Assembly (NCBI GenBank): GCA_947625965.1
Contig: CANQQO010000007.1
Coordinates: 1 to 45,552, forward strand
DNA length: 45,552 nt
Source: an uncultured Oscillospiraceae bacterium
GTDB taxonomy: Bacteria > Bacillota > Clostridia > Oscillospirales > Oscillospiraceae
Reading direction: 5' to 3'
Made by a program: the position numbers and the translations under genes
Notes under the pieces: generated by a model
Databases searched by the model: none
Told to the model about the DNA's origin: nothing
What the model saw: the letters and a program-made list of their open reading frames with translations, nothing else
Shown: positions 27,399-35,554 of the stretch, one piece after another
How the letters are laid out: the number at the start of each line of letters is the position of its first letter
How positions within the stretch are numbered: position 1 is the first letter of the stretch

Positions 27399-27962
27399 AT
27401 GACCTGGCCTGCGGTGATCCTTGTGGCGGCCCTGACCTTCGGGGTGTGCTTTCTGGCGGATAAGGGCTTTACCAAGCTCTTCCGGGGGAAGAAGCAGCAC
27501 GCCTCCGGCCTCTCCGTCCGCCTGGACCGGGGCTACGGCGCCGGCGGGCTGATCGTGCTGGTTTTGGGCGTGGCGGCCCTGCTGACCTGGCAGAGCTGGC
27601 TGCTCATTGCGGGCGGGATCCTGCTGATCGCCACGGGGGCCGTCCTGGTGGGCTATTACCTGACCTTCGGGGTCTATTACGATCAGGACACCTTCCTGCT
27701 CACCGCTTTCGGCAAGCCGGACGCGGTGTACCGTTTCGCCGACATCCGCGCCCAGCGGCTCTACACTGCCTCCGGCGGCACCATCATTGAACTCTACCTG
27801 ACCGACGGACGGGTCCTCCAGCTCCAAAGCCGGATGACCGGGGTCTATCCCTTCCTGGACGCCGCTTTCGAGGGCTGGCTCCGCCAGACCGGGCGGAAGA
27901 AGGAGGACTGCCCCTTCCATGACCCGGACAATAGCTGCTGGTTTCCCAGGGAGGATGCCTGA
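27399..27962 (+). CDS. Membrane protein of unknown function
   Basis: N-terminal TM, two further TMs, then a soluble PH-like/YdbT-like segment; RBS before ATG; tail overlaps next gene. Confidence 0.8.
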   Translation: MTWPAVILVAALTFGVCFLADKGFTKLFRGKKQHASGLSVRLDRGYGAGGLIVLVLGVAALLTWQSWLLIAGGILLIATGAVLVGYYLTFGVYYDQDTFLLTAFGKPDAVYRFADIRAQRLYTASGGTIIELYLTDGRVLQLQSRMTGVYPFLDAAFEGWLRQTGRKKEDCPFHDPDNSCWFPREDA

Positions 27963-28585
27963 TGCGCCACATTCCCAAGGGCGATACCGCCCAGCTTGAA
28001 CTGCTCCCCTTCGCCCAGGCCCTGGCCCAAGCGGAGGAGCCAAACGGGGACTACGACGTGAAAAAATGGCTCTACGTCCCCAATACTTACCAGGAGTACC
28101 GGTATCTCCTGGGCACCCGGGGGGAGAAGCCCCTGATCTGCATCGGCATCAACCCCTCCACCGCCCGGCCCGACGCCCTGGACAACACGCTGAAATCCGT
28201 CCAGCGCATCGCCCTGGCCAATGGATACGACAGCTTTCTCATGTTCAACGTCTACGCCCAGCGGGCCACGGACCCGGACGCCATGGAGCGGACCTGCAAC
28301 AGGACTCTCCATCGGGAGAATCTGGCGGCCTTCCGCTACTGCCTGTCCCTGGGGGAGCCCAACGTGTGGGCGGCCTGGGGGACCATCCTGGAGAAGCGGG
28401 ACTATCTTGCCGACTGCTTGGCGGATCTCCTGGCCGCCGGCCGGGAATACGGGGCCAGGTGGTATCGCGCCGGCGCTGTCAGCCGCCGGGGCCACCCCCA
28501 CCATCCCCTGTACCTGCGGAAGGACGAGCCCCTGGTCCCCTTCGACATGGAGGGCTACGTGAAGGCCCTGGGAGGCAAGCCATGA
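27962..28585 (+). CDS. DUF1643 family protein
   Basis: YRYLLGTRGEKPLICIGINPSTARPDALDNTLKSVQRIALANGYDSFLMFNVYAQRATDP, WGTILEKRDYL. Confidence 0.88.
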   Translation: MRHIPKGDTAQLELLPFAQALAQAEEPNGDYDVKKWLYVPNTYQEYRYLLGTRGEKPLICIGINPSTARPDALDNTLKSVQRIALANGYDSFLMFNVYAQRATDPDAMERTCNRTLHRENLAAFRYCLSLGEPNVWAAWGTILEKRDYLADCLADLLAAGREYGARWYRAGAVSRRGHPHHPLYLRKDEPLVPFDMEGYVKALGGKP

Positions 28586-29109
28586 AGCTGCTCATAGCCT
28601 CGGATATCCACGGCTCCGCCTACTGGTGCCGCCGCTTGATGGACCTGGCGGAGGCGGAGCGGCCGGACCGCCTCCTGCTCCTGGGGGACCTGCTGTACCA
28701 CGGCCCCCGGAACGACCTGCCCCGGGACTACCGGCCCAGGGAGGTCATTTCCATGCTCTCGGCCTGGAAGGAGCGGATCCTGGCGGTCCGGGGCAACTGC
28801 GAGGCGGAGGTGGACCAGATGGTCCTGCCCTTTCCCTGCATGGCGGACTACGCCCTCCTCTGGGACGGGAGTACCTGCCTGTACCTGACCCACGGGCATC
28901 TGTGGGACCCGGACCACCTGCCGGCCCTGCCAGCGGGGACCGTCTTTCTCTACGGCCATACCCACGTAAAGCGGGACGTGACCGTGGGCGGCGTCCGATG
29001 CCTGAACCCCGGCAGCGTGTCCATTCCCAAGGACGGGACCAATAGCTGCCTGATCTGCGAGAACGGAGCGTTTTCGTTCCGAATCCTTGACAAGGAGAAC
29101 CGTGTATGA
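28582..29109 (+). CDS. YfcE/MJ0936 family phosphodiesterase
   Basis: MKLLIASDIHGSAYWCRRLMD, LLLLGDLLYHGPRND, AVRGNCEAEVDQMV, LTHGHLW, YGHTHVKRD, LNPGSVSIPK. Confidence 0.93.
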   Translation: MKLLIASDIHGSAYWCRRLMDLAEAERPDRLLLLGDLLYHGPRNDLPRDYRPREVISMLSAWKERILAVRGNCEAEVDQMVLPFPCMADYALLWDGSTCLYLTHGHLWDPDHLPALPAGTVFLYGHTHVKRDVTVGGVRCLNPGSVSIPKDGTNSCLICENGAFSFRILDKENRV

Positions 29110-30950
29110 AACGACTTTTGACGCTGCTGGCCCTGGCATTTCTGCTGGCCGGCTGCGTGGCGGAACCGCCCCCGGAGACGACCGCTCCCACCACCGTCCC
29201 CCCGACGACCCAGTCCACCGCTCCCACTTCGCCTCCCGCCACCATCTACCGGGCGGACAGCCAGGTGGAGGCCCAGACCGGCGGCGCCGTGCGGGAATAT
29301 GCTCTGGGCCGTCAGGACTGCCAGGGCATTGCGGCCATGGGGCAGGACCTGGTGCTGTTCTTTGGCAGCGACGACGGGGCCCTCCTGACCCTCCTATCCG
29401 GCGACAACGGGGCCGTGGGGATGTCCCTGTCCCTGGACTGCCCCCTGGACCCCAACTCCGGCTCCATCCGGGTGACGGAGAATGGCATCGGCTATTATGA
29501 CAGCCTGGCCAACAGTGTGGTCATTCTGGACGAGCAGTTCCGGGAGATCTTCCGGGAGGAGCTGCCGGAGACGGTGACCACCCCGCCGGTGATTTGCGCG
29601 GATCTGGACATGGCTTTCTACTGCGCCGGAAACGAGATCCGCGCCCTGGATCTGAGGACCGGTATTGCCCGTCTGGTCAAGCTCCAGGAGGCGCAGAGCA
29701 TCACCCTTCTGGAGAGCCTCTTTGACGACGCCATTCTGGCCTGCCGGATCCAGGAGAGCGAGGAGGAGAGCTACGTCAGCTTCTTGTCAGTGGAGACTGG
29801 GGAGTCCCTGGGCGAGGATGAGCATATGCTGTCCCTGGCGAGCCGGGGGGAGGTCTATCTCTACCACCGGATGGAGGGCATCCAGCCCGAGTTCCTCTTC
29901 GGCAAGCAGGACGAGGCACCCCAGGTCCTGAACCTGGACCCTCAGGAGCTGGTATTTCCCGTTTTGGAGCGGAACGCCGTCATTGGGGCCACAGAGCAGG
30001 ATGGGTCTTTGACCCTGTGGCTCTATGACCTGGAGACCGGCCGCCGGACCGCCGGGGCGGTGCTGGAGGGGATGGCCTGCCCCGAGCGCTTCCTGGCGGG
30101 CCCCGGGGGCATTTGGTTCCTGGGCAAGCGGAGCCAGGGCGGCATGGATCTGTACCGCTGGGACCCGGATCAGAGCCGGATCGAGAGCGAAACAGTCTAT
30201 TCCAGCCCCCGCTATACCGCGGAAAACCCGGATCAGGCGGGCCTCGCCGCCTGCCGCGCCCAGGCGGCCGCCATGAGCCAGACCTACGGCGTGGACATCC
30301 TTTTGGGCGACCAGGTCCTCCTGCCGGACCGGGGTCAGGTGGAGACAGAGTTCCAGGTGCCATTGTTCCAGGACAGCCTGGCGGCGCTGGACGCTATTTT
30401 GTCCAAGTTTCCCCAGGGCTTTTTCCAGATCATCAGCCAGGACACCGCCAGCAAGACCCTGCACATCTGCCTGGTCCGCTCGGTCCCGGAGGGCTGCCCG
30501 TCCTACCAGTATTGGGTAGACGGCGACGCCTGCATCGCCATCGCGGTAGGCGGCGGGGAGGCGGCGGCCTTCTGCCATGGTCTGAGTCACGCACTGGACA
30601 CCTTCCTGGTCTCCAAAAGCCAGGTCCTGGACCAGTGGGAAAAGCTGAATCCCGACGGCGTGACCTATACCTTTACCTATGAAAATTGGGAAGCCAACGC
30701 CGAATCCCCCTGGGTCAGCGGCGCCAGTCCGGCCTTCCTGGACGCCTACGCCATGACCTATCCCCGGGAGGACCGGGCCCGGATCTGGGAGGCGGTCATG
30801 CAGAGCGGCCAGTCGGCGGCGCTGTCCGCCCCGGCGATCCAGTTCAAGCTGCGCCAGCTCTGCCTGGGGATCCGGGAGGCCTGCGGCTATGGGGACTCTG
30901 TATCCCTGCCCTGGGAGCAGTATTTGACTGCGGCGCTGCCGCGCAACTGA
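29106..30950 (+). CDS. Secreted lipoprotein with propeller-like region and degenerate zincin-like C-terminus
   Basis: Lipobox LAFLLAGC; Thr/Pro-rich linker; C-terminal CHGLSHALDTFL...AYAMTYPREDRARIWEAVMQ. Confidence 0.75.
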   Translation: MKRLLTLLALAFLLAGCVAEPPPETTAPTTVPPTTQSTAPTSPPATIYRADSQVEAQTGGAVREYALGRQDCQGIAAMGQDLVLFFGSDDGALLTLLSGDNGAVGMSLSLDCPLDPNSGSIRVTENGIGYYDSLANSVVILDEQFREIFREELPETVTTPPVICADLDMAFYCAGNEIRALDLRTGIARLVKLQEAQSITLLESLFDDAILACRIQESEEESYVSFLSVETGESLGEDEHMLSLASRGEVYLYHRMEGIQPEFLFGKQDEAPQVLNLDPQELVFPVLERNAVIGATEQDGSLTLWLYDLETGRRTAGAVLEGMACPERFLAGPGGIWFLGKRSQGGMDLYRWDPDQSRIESETVYSSPRYTAENPDQAGLAACRAQAAAMSQTYGVDILLGDQVLLPDRGQVETEFQVPLFQDSLAALDAILSKFPQGFFQIISQDTASKTLHICLVRSVPEGCPSYQYWVDGDACIAIAVGGGEAAAFCHGLSHALDTFLVSKSQVLDQWEKLNPDGVTYTFTYENWEANAESPWVSGASPAFLDAYAMTYPREDRARIWEAVMQSGQSAALSAPAIQFKLRQLCLGIREACGYGDSVSLPWEQYLTAALPRN

Positions 30951-31038
30951 AGATCTCCTCCGGCGGCGGGTATAATCCCCCGCCGAAGCGGGCAGGATAA
31001 AAGGGCACGGAAATTTTCCGGGAATTGGAAAAAAGTCC

Positions 31039-31066
31039 TTGACTTTTTTGCCGGTTTGGGTATAAT
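31039..31066 (+). promoter_or_regulatory. Promoter of tRNA-Gln
   Basis: TTGACT - 16 nt - TATAAT, ~19 nt upstream of the tRNA. Confidence 0.85.
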
Positions 31067-31084
31067 AATATCCGTGCCCGAGAT

Positions 31085-31158
31085 AGAGGGTTTGTGTAAC
31101 GGTAGCACACCGGACTCTGACTCCGTTTGCGGGGGTTCGAATCCCTCACCCTCTGCCA
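31085..31158 (+). tRNA. tRNA-Gln (anticodon CTG), CCA encoded
   Basis: AGAGGGT/ACCCTCT acceptor, anticodon arm CCGGA-CTCTGAC-TCCGT, T-arm GGGTTCGAATCCC, 3' GCCA. Confidence 0.93.
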
Positions 31159-31159
31159 A

Positions 31160-31195
31160 AAATCGGCAAGCGATACTCGTCGCTTGCCGATTTTT
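31160..31195 (+). terminator. Intrinsic terminator of tRNA-Gln
   Basis: AATCGGCAAGCGA-tactcg-TCGCTTGCCGATTTTT. Confidence 0.9.
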
Positions 31196-31381
31196 ACTTT
31201 TTCACTTTTCACTTCAGGATTCTCACAAATGCTGGGATCAAGTACCGTCCACCAGCCCCCAAACATTTATAAATAGCATCTTTTCGGGAAAAGGAAGCTC
31301 CCAAAGCGGAGAATCTTTCTCCAACCTATTCTTAACGATCCGCCCCCTGGCTCCATTCTGGGACCAGGGGGCGCGTTTTCG

Positions 31382-32845
31382 TTACAGCCCAAAATACCGG
31401 GCGGCGTTGCGGTAGCAGACGCCCTCCACGATCTTTTTCAGGGAGGCGTCGTGGTTGGGGTACTCCCCGTTTTCCACCCACTGGCCGATCAGGTTGCACA
31501 GGATGCGGCGGAAATAGTCGTGGCGGGCATAGGACAGGAAGGAGCGGGAGTCGGTGAGCATACCGATGAAGTTGCCCAGCAGGCCCAGGTTCGCCAGGGA
31601 GCGCATCTGCTCCTCCATGCCGGTCTTGTGGTCGTTGAACCACCAGGCGGAGCCGTGCTGGATCTTACCCGGGACGGTGCTGTCCTGGAAGCAGCCGATC
31701 AGGGTGCCGAGTTGGGCGTTGTCCGCCGGGTTCAGGGAGTAGAGAATGGTCTTGGGGCACTGGCTGTCCAGGTCCAGGGCGGACAGAAGCCGGGCGATGC
31801 TCTCCCCGCAGGTGTTCTGGGCGATGGCGTCGAAGCCGGTGTCCGCGCCCAGGAGGCGGTACATCCGCTCGTTGTTGTTGCGGATGCAGGAGTAGTGGAG
31901 CTGCATGGCGATGTCCAGCCGGTGATAGGCCCGGCCCAGGCAGAGGAGAAGGGCGGTCTGGTACTTTTCGGCCTCCTCCAGGGTCAGGCTCTGGCCGGCG
32001 AGGGCCTTCTGATAGGCGGCCTCCACTTCCTCGGGGGCGCCCTCCCGGTAGGGGATGTAGTCCAGGCCATGGTCGCTGGCCCGGCAGCCGCGGGCGCGGA
32101 AGTACTCCAGCCGCTCCACCAGGGCAGCGCAGACCTCCTCCACCGTGGCGAGCTTCTCCTTGCCCACGCTCTTGGCCAGGGCGGTCATGTATTCCACGAA
32201 GCCGGGCTTGGTGATGTTGATGGCCCTGTCGGGGCGGAAGGAGGGGCAGACCTTCACCGAAATGGTGGGGTCGGCGGCGATTTTCTCATGCCATTCCAGA
32301 GTGTCCACCGGGTCGTCGGTGGTGCCGATGAAGGCCACGTTGGCCTTGCGGATGATGCCCCGGACCGTCAGGTCGGGATCGGTGCGGAGCTTTTCATTGC
32401 AGGTATCCCAGATCTCCCGGGCGGTGTCCAGGGTCAGGGGCTTGGTGATGCCGAAGAACTGCCGCAGCTCTAAGTTGCACCAGTGGTACATGGGGTTGCC
32501 AATGGCCATTTCCAGGGCCTCCACAAATTTCAGAAAGCGCTCGTAGGGGGGCTTGCCGCCGGTGACGTAGCACTCCTCCACAGCGTTGGCGCGCATGACG
32601 CGCCACTTGTAGTGGTCGCCGAAGTAGCCGCCGTCGGGATTTTTGCCGCCCAGCCAGACCTGGGCCAGATCGTCGAACCGGCGGTCCTCGTAGATCTCCC
32701 GGGGGGAGATGTGACAGTGGTAGTCCACCAGGGGCATGGGCGCGGCGTAGTCGTGGTACAGGTGTTTGGCGGTGTCGTTGGAGAGCAGGAAATCTTGGTC
32801 CATAAAGGGTCTCATAGGCTTTTTCGCGGCGGCGGAGCGCCGCAT
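31382..32845 (-). CDS. uxaC: Glucuronate isomerase (uronate isomerase)
   Basis: [75 protein letters not shown]-like; [25 protein letters not shown]; start could be internal (32815). Confidence 0.95.
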   Translation of the reverse strand: [487 protein letters not shown]

Positions 32846-32929
32846 CCTCCTTTTTGTAATGATTTCATATCTGCCCCTTAGGGCGGGATCACAGGTTGAG
32901 AAAAGTCCGGCGCGGCCTGGCGGCCTTTC

Positions 32930-34087
32930 CTAATACGCGGGCCGGACGTAGAGCTGATGGCTCTCCGCCTCCGGCCGGGCGTGGACGCCGGAGACCAGAC
33001 CCAGCATGGCGTAGATGGTGACCAGGGAGCTGCCGCCGTAGCTGAAGAAGGGCAGAGTCAGGCCGATCACGGGGGTGACGCCCAGGCACATACCGATATT
33101 GCTCATGATCTGGAAGATCAGAGCCGAGGCCGCCCCGAAGCACACCAGCCGCCGCAGATAGTCGGGGCTCCGGGCGCCCACCTGGAGGCACCGGAGTACG
33201 ATCAGCAGCAGCAGGACCATCACCGCGACGCAGCCCAGGAACCCAAGCTCCTCGCCGATGGAGGAAAAGATGTAGTCGGTATGCTGGGCGGGGAGGGAGT
33301 CGGTCTGGACGCGGTTGCCGTTGAAGAGGCCCTGGCCGGTCAGGCCGCCGCCCTGGAGGGTATAGAGGCTTCGCAGACTGTGATAGCGCTGGTCCTCGCC
33401 GTTGGGGTCGATGCTGGGGTCCCAGAGGATCCGGAACCGGTCCTTCTGGTAGTCGGCCATGACGTAATTCCACAGGAAGGGAATGGCGGCGGCGATGCCG
33501 CCTCCGGCCAGCAGGAACCAGATCAGATGCACGCCGCCGGCGAAGGTCATGCCGATGAAGATGAAGGCGAAGATCAGGGACACGCCGGCGTCCCGGGACA
33601 TGACGATGTTGGTGCCCACCAGCAGGAGCAGATGGAACACCATATGGAATACCGAGGGAATGGAGGAGACCCGGTTTTGGTGGGAGGCCATGACGGAGGC
33701 CATGATGAGGATGTAGGTGATCTTACAGATCTCCGCCGGCTGGATGCTGAAGGGGAGCAGGGGGAAGACCAGCCAGCTTCGGTTGCCGGTGCCGTAGTCC
33801 TCGCCGAAGGGGGTCCGCAGCAGGACCAGCAGGAAGGTGTTGAACAGTACCAGCGCCAGCCGGTGCTCGGAAAAGAAATCCGTATCGATGGAGGAAAAAA
33901 TGACGTAAAACATCACGCCCAGCACCGCCGCCGCCACCTGGACGATGACGGAACGGGCCGCGCCGGTGGGGTTGGTGGCGCTGGCGATGGCCAGACAGCC
34001 GAAGGCCGTCGCCGACAGGCACAGCCCCAGGAGAAGCAGGTCCCCCTTCCGGAAAAAACTCCGCAGTTCGCTGAAAAATTGTTCCAT
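32930..34087 (-). CDS. FtsW/RodA/SpoVE family glycosyltransferase (RodA-like)
   Basis: SIQPAEICKITYILIMA, GEELGFLGCVAVMVLL, NIGMCLGVTPVIGLTLPFFSYGGSSL. Confidence 0.92.
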   Translation of the reverse strand: MEQFFSELRSFFRKGDLLLLGLCLSATAFGCLAIASATNPTGAARSVIVQVAAAVLGVMFYVIFSSIDTDFFSEHRLALVLFNTFLLVLLRTPFGEDYGTGNRSWLVFPLLPFSIQPAEICKITYILIMASVMASHQNRVSSIPSVFHMVFHLLLLVGTNIVMSRDAGVSLIFAFIFIGMTFAGGVHLIWFLLAGGGIAAAIPFLWNYVMADYQKDRFRILWDPSIDPNGEDQRYHSLRSLYTLQGGGLTGQGLFNGNRVQTDSLPAQHTDYIFSSIGEELGFLGCVAVMVLLLLIVLRCLQVGARSPDYLRRLVCFGAASALIFQIMSNIGMCLGVTPVIGLTLPFFSYGGSSLVTIYAMLGLVSGVHARPEAESHQLYVRPAY

Positions 34088-34192
34088 GGATCGTCCTCCT
34101 CGGCTTTTATTTTAGCATAAACCGCGGCAAAAGTAAACCACGCCGCAGAAATTTCACATTTCCCCCTTGTGGGGAAAAATCCGAAAAAAGCC

Positions 34193-34221
34193 TTGACTTT
34201 TGGCGCCAATCCTGATAAAAT
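34193..34221 (+). promoter_or_regulatory. Promoter of rplU-prp-rpmA transcript
   Basis: TTGACT - 17 nt - TAAAAT, followed by a ~90-nt leader with GCCGGAAAGGTAGCCGG-type complementarity. Confidence 0.75.
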
Positions 34222-34313
34222 ATACGGGCCGCATTGAAAAGGCCATAAGTCCGGCTACCTTTCCGGCGCCTTACAAGCGAGACTACACATTATAAAGTAG
34301 GTGAAACAAGAGA

Positions 34314-34625
34314 ATGAAGGCTGTTATCGCCGCCGGCGGAAAGCAGTACACCGTTGCCCAGGGGGACACATTGTACCTTGAGAAGCTGAACGCGGAGGAG
34401 GGAGCTCAGGTCACCTTTGACCAGGTCCTGGCCGTCCTGGACGGGGAGAACTCCAAGATCGGCGCGCCCATGCTGGAGGGCGCCAAGGTGGAGGCCAAGG
34501 TCCTGAAGAACGGAAAGGGCAAGAAGCTCACCGTCTTCAAGTACAAGGCCAAGAAGAACGAGAAGACCAAGAAGGGCCATCGTCAGCCCTACACCAAGGT
34601 GGAGATCACCAACATCGCCCTGTAA
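34314..34625 (+). CDS. rplU: 50S ribosomal protein L21
   Basis: [30 protein letters not shown]...[16 protein letters not shown]. Confidence 0.97.
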   Translation: MKAVIAAGGKQYTVAQGDTLYLEKLNAEEGAQVTFDQVLAVLDGENSKIGAPMLEGAKVEAKVLKNGKGKKLTVFKYKAKKNEKTKKGHRQPYTKVEITNIAL

Positions 34626-34628
34626 GGT

Positions 34629-34952
34629 ATGACCAGGTGCGAATTTACCACCGACGGCGACCGGATCACCGGCTTCACCGTCAGCGGCCACAGCGGCTAC
34701 GGGGAGGCTGGGACGGACATCGTCTGCGCCGCCGTTTCCGCCGCCGTGACCATGGCCGAGGCCACCATCAACGATGTGTGCGGCGCCAAGGCCAAAGTCC
34801 GGGTCAGGGATGCGGACGCCCGCGTCAGTCTGACCCTTCCCGCTTCCTGCGACGAGGAGGAGACCGTCCAGGCCGTGCTGGCCGGGCTGCTTCTGACTCT
34901 CTGCGGCCTGCGGGATGATTATCCCGAGTATATCGAAGTTTTGGAGGTGTAA
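34629..34952 (+). CDS. prp: Ribosomal-processing cysteine protease Prp
   Basis: [26 protein letters not shown] (catalytic His/Cys motifs), between rplU and rpmA. Confidence 0.95.
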   Translation: MTRCEFTTDGDRITGFTVSGHSGYGEAGTDIVCAAVSAAVTMAEATINDVCGAKAKVRVRDADARVSLTLPASCDEEETVQAVLAGLLLTLCGLRDDYPEYIEVLEV

Positions 34953-34956
34953 TCCC

Positions 34957-35238
34957 ATGCTGAAAATCGGTTTTCAGTTCTTCGCGCACCATAAGGGCGG
35001 CGGTTCCACCAAGAACGGCCGGGACTCCGAGTCCAAGCGTCTGGGCGCCAAGCGGGCCGACGGTCAGTTCGTGCTGGCCGGCAACATCCTGGTCCGTCAG
35101 AGAGGCACCCACATCCATCCCGGCGTGAACGTGGGCATCGGCAGCGACGACACCCTGTTCGCCCTGGTGGACGGCACCGTCCGCTTTGAGCGGAAGGGCA
35201 AGGATCGCCGTCAGTGCTCTGTGTACGCGGAGCAGTAA
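34957..35238 (+). CDS. rpmA: 50S ribosomal protein L27 with N-terminal extension
   Basis: [39 protein letters not shown]. Confidence 0.97.
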   Translation: MLKIGFQFFAHHKGGGSTKNGRDSESKRLGAKRADGQFVLAGNILVRQRGTHIHPGVNVGIGSDDTLFALVDGTVRFERKGKDRRQCSVYAEQ

Positions 35239-35249
35239 GCTCACAAGCT

Positions 35250-35274
35250 GGGGGCTGCCGTCAGGCAGCCCCTG
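35250..35274 (+). terminator. Hairpin downstream of rpmA, left flank of repeat copy 3
   Basis: GGGGGCTGCC-GTCA-GGCAGCCCC. Confidence 0.7.
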
Positions 35275-35275
35275 A

Positions 35276-35501
35276 GGCTGTCAAAAACGACAGTTTTTGA
35301 CAGCCTCCCAAATGGGACCCGCTTCGCTGGGCTCCCATTTGGAGGGGATTGCAGGCTGACCCGCGCACTCGCTGTACGCCGGAGGCGCACAGCTCGCACA
35401 CTCTCAGCCTGAGAGGTATTTTTTGCCAGGTACACGCCCTGGCAAAAAATGATTGAACTAGGTTTGCCGTCTGCGGACGGCAAACGCGGAAAGGCGATTT
35501 G
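35276..35501 (+). repeat. Multi-hairpin intergenic repeat, copy 3
   Basis: GGCTGTCAAAAACGACAGTTTTTGACAGCC...CCAAATGGGACCC...TTTTTTGCCAGG...TTTGCCGTCTGCGGACGGCAAA...GGCGATTTGACAAGCTG. Confidence 0.95.
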
Positions 35502-35509
35502 ACAAGCTG

Positions 35510-35540
35510 GGGGGCTGCCGTCAGGCAGCCCCTGTTTTTT
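35510..35540 (+). terminator. Intrinsic terminator/attenuator 14 nt upstream of obgE ATG, right flank of repeat copy 3
   Basis: GGGGCTGCC-GTCA-GGCAGCCCC-TG-TTTTTT. Confidence 0.8.
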
Positions 35541-35554
35541 CGGGAGGGACCCAT

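Noticed and set aside
31197-31380. Possible ncRNA or small gene between tRNA-Gln terminator and uxaC
   Set aside because: Contains only a GC hairpin (31341-31373) likely linked to uxaC termination; no other supportable signal.
31451-32473. 340-aa plus-strand ORF
   Set aside because: Antisense to uxaC; no motifs.
32957-34120. 387-aa plus-strand ORF, His/Gln/Asp-rich
   Set aside because: Antisense to the RodA-like gene; composition explained by reverse complement of a membrane protein.
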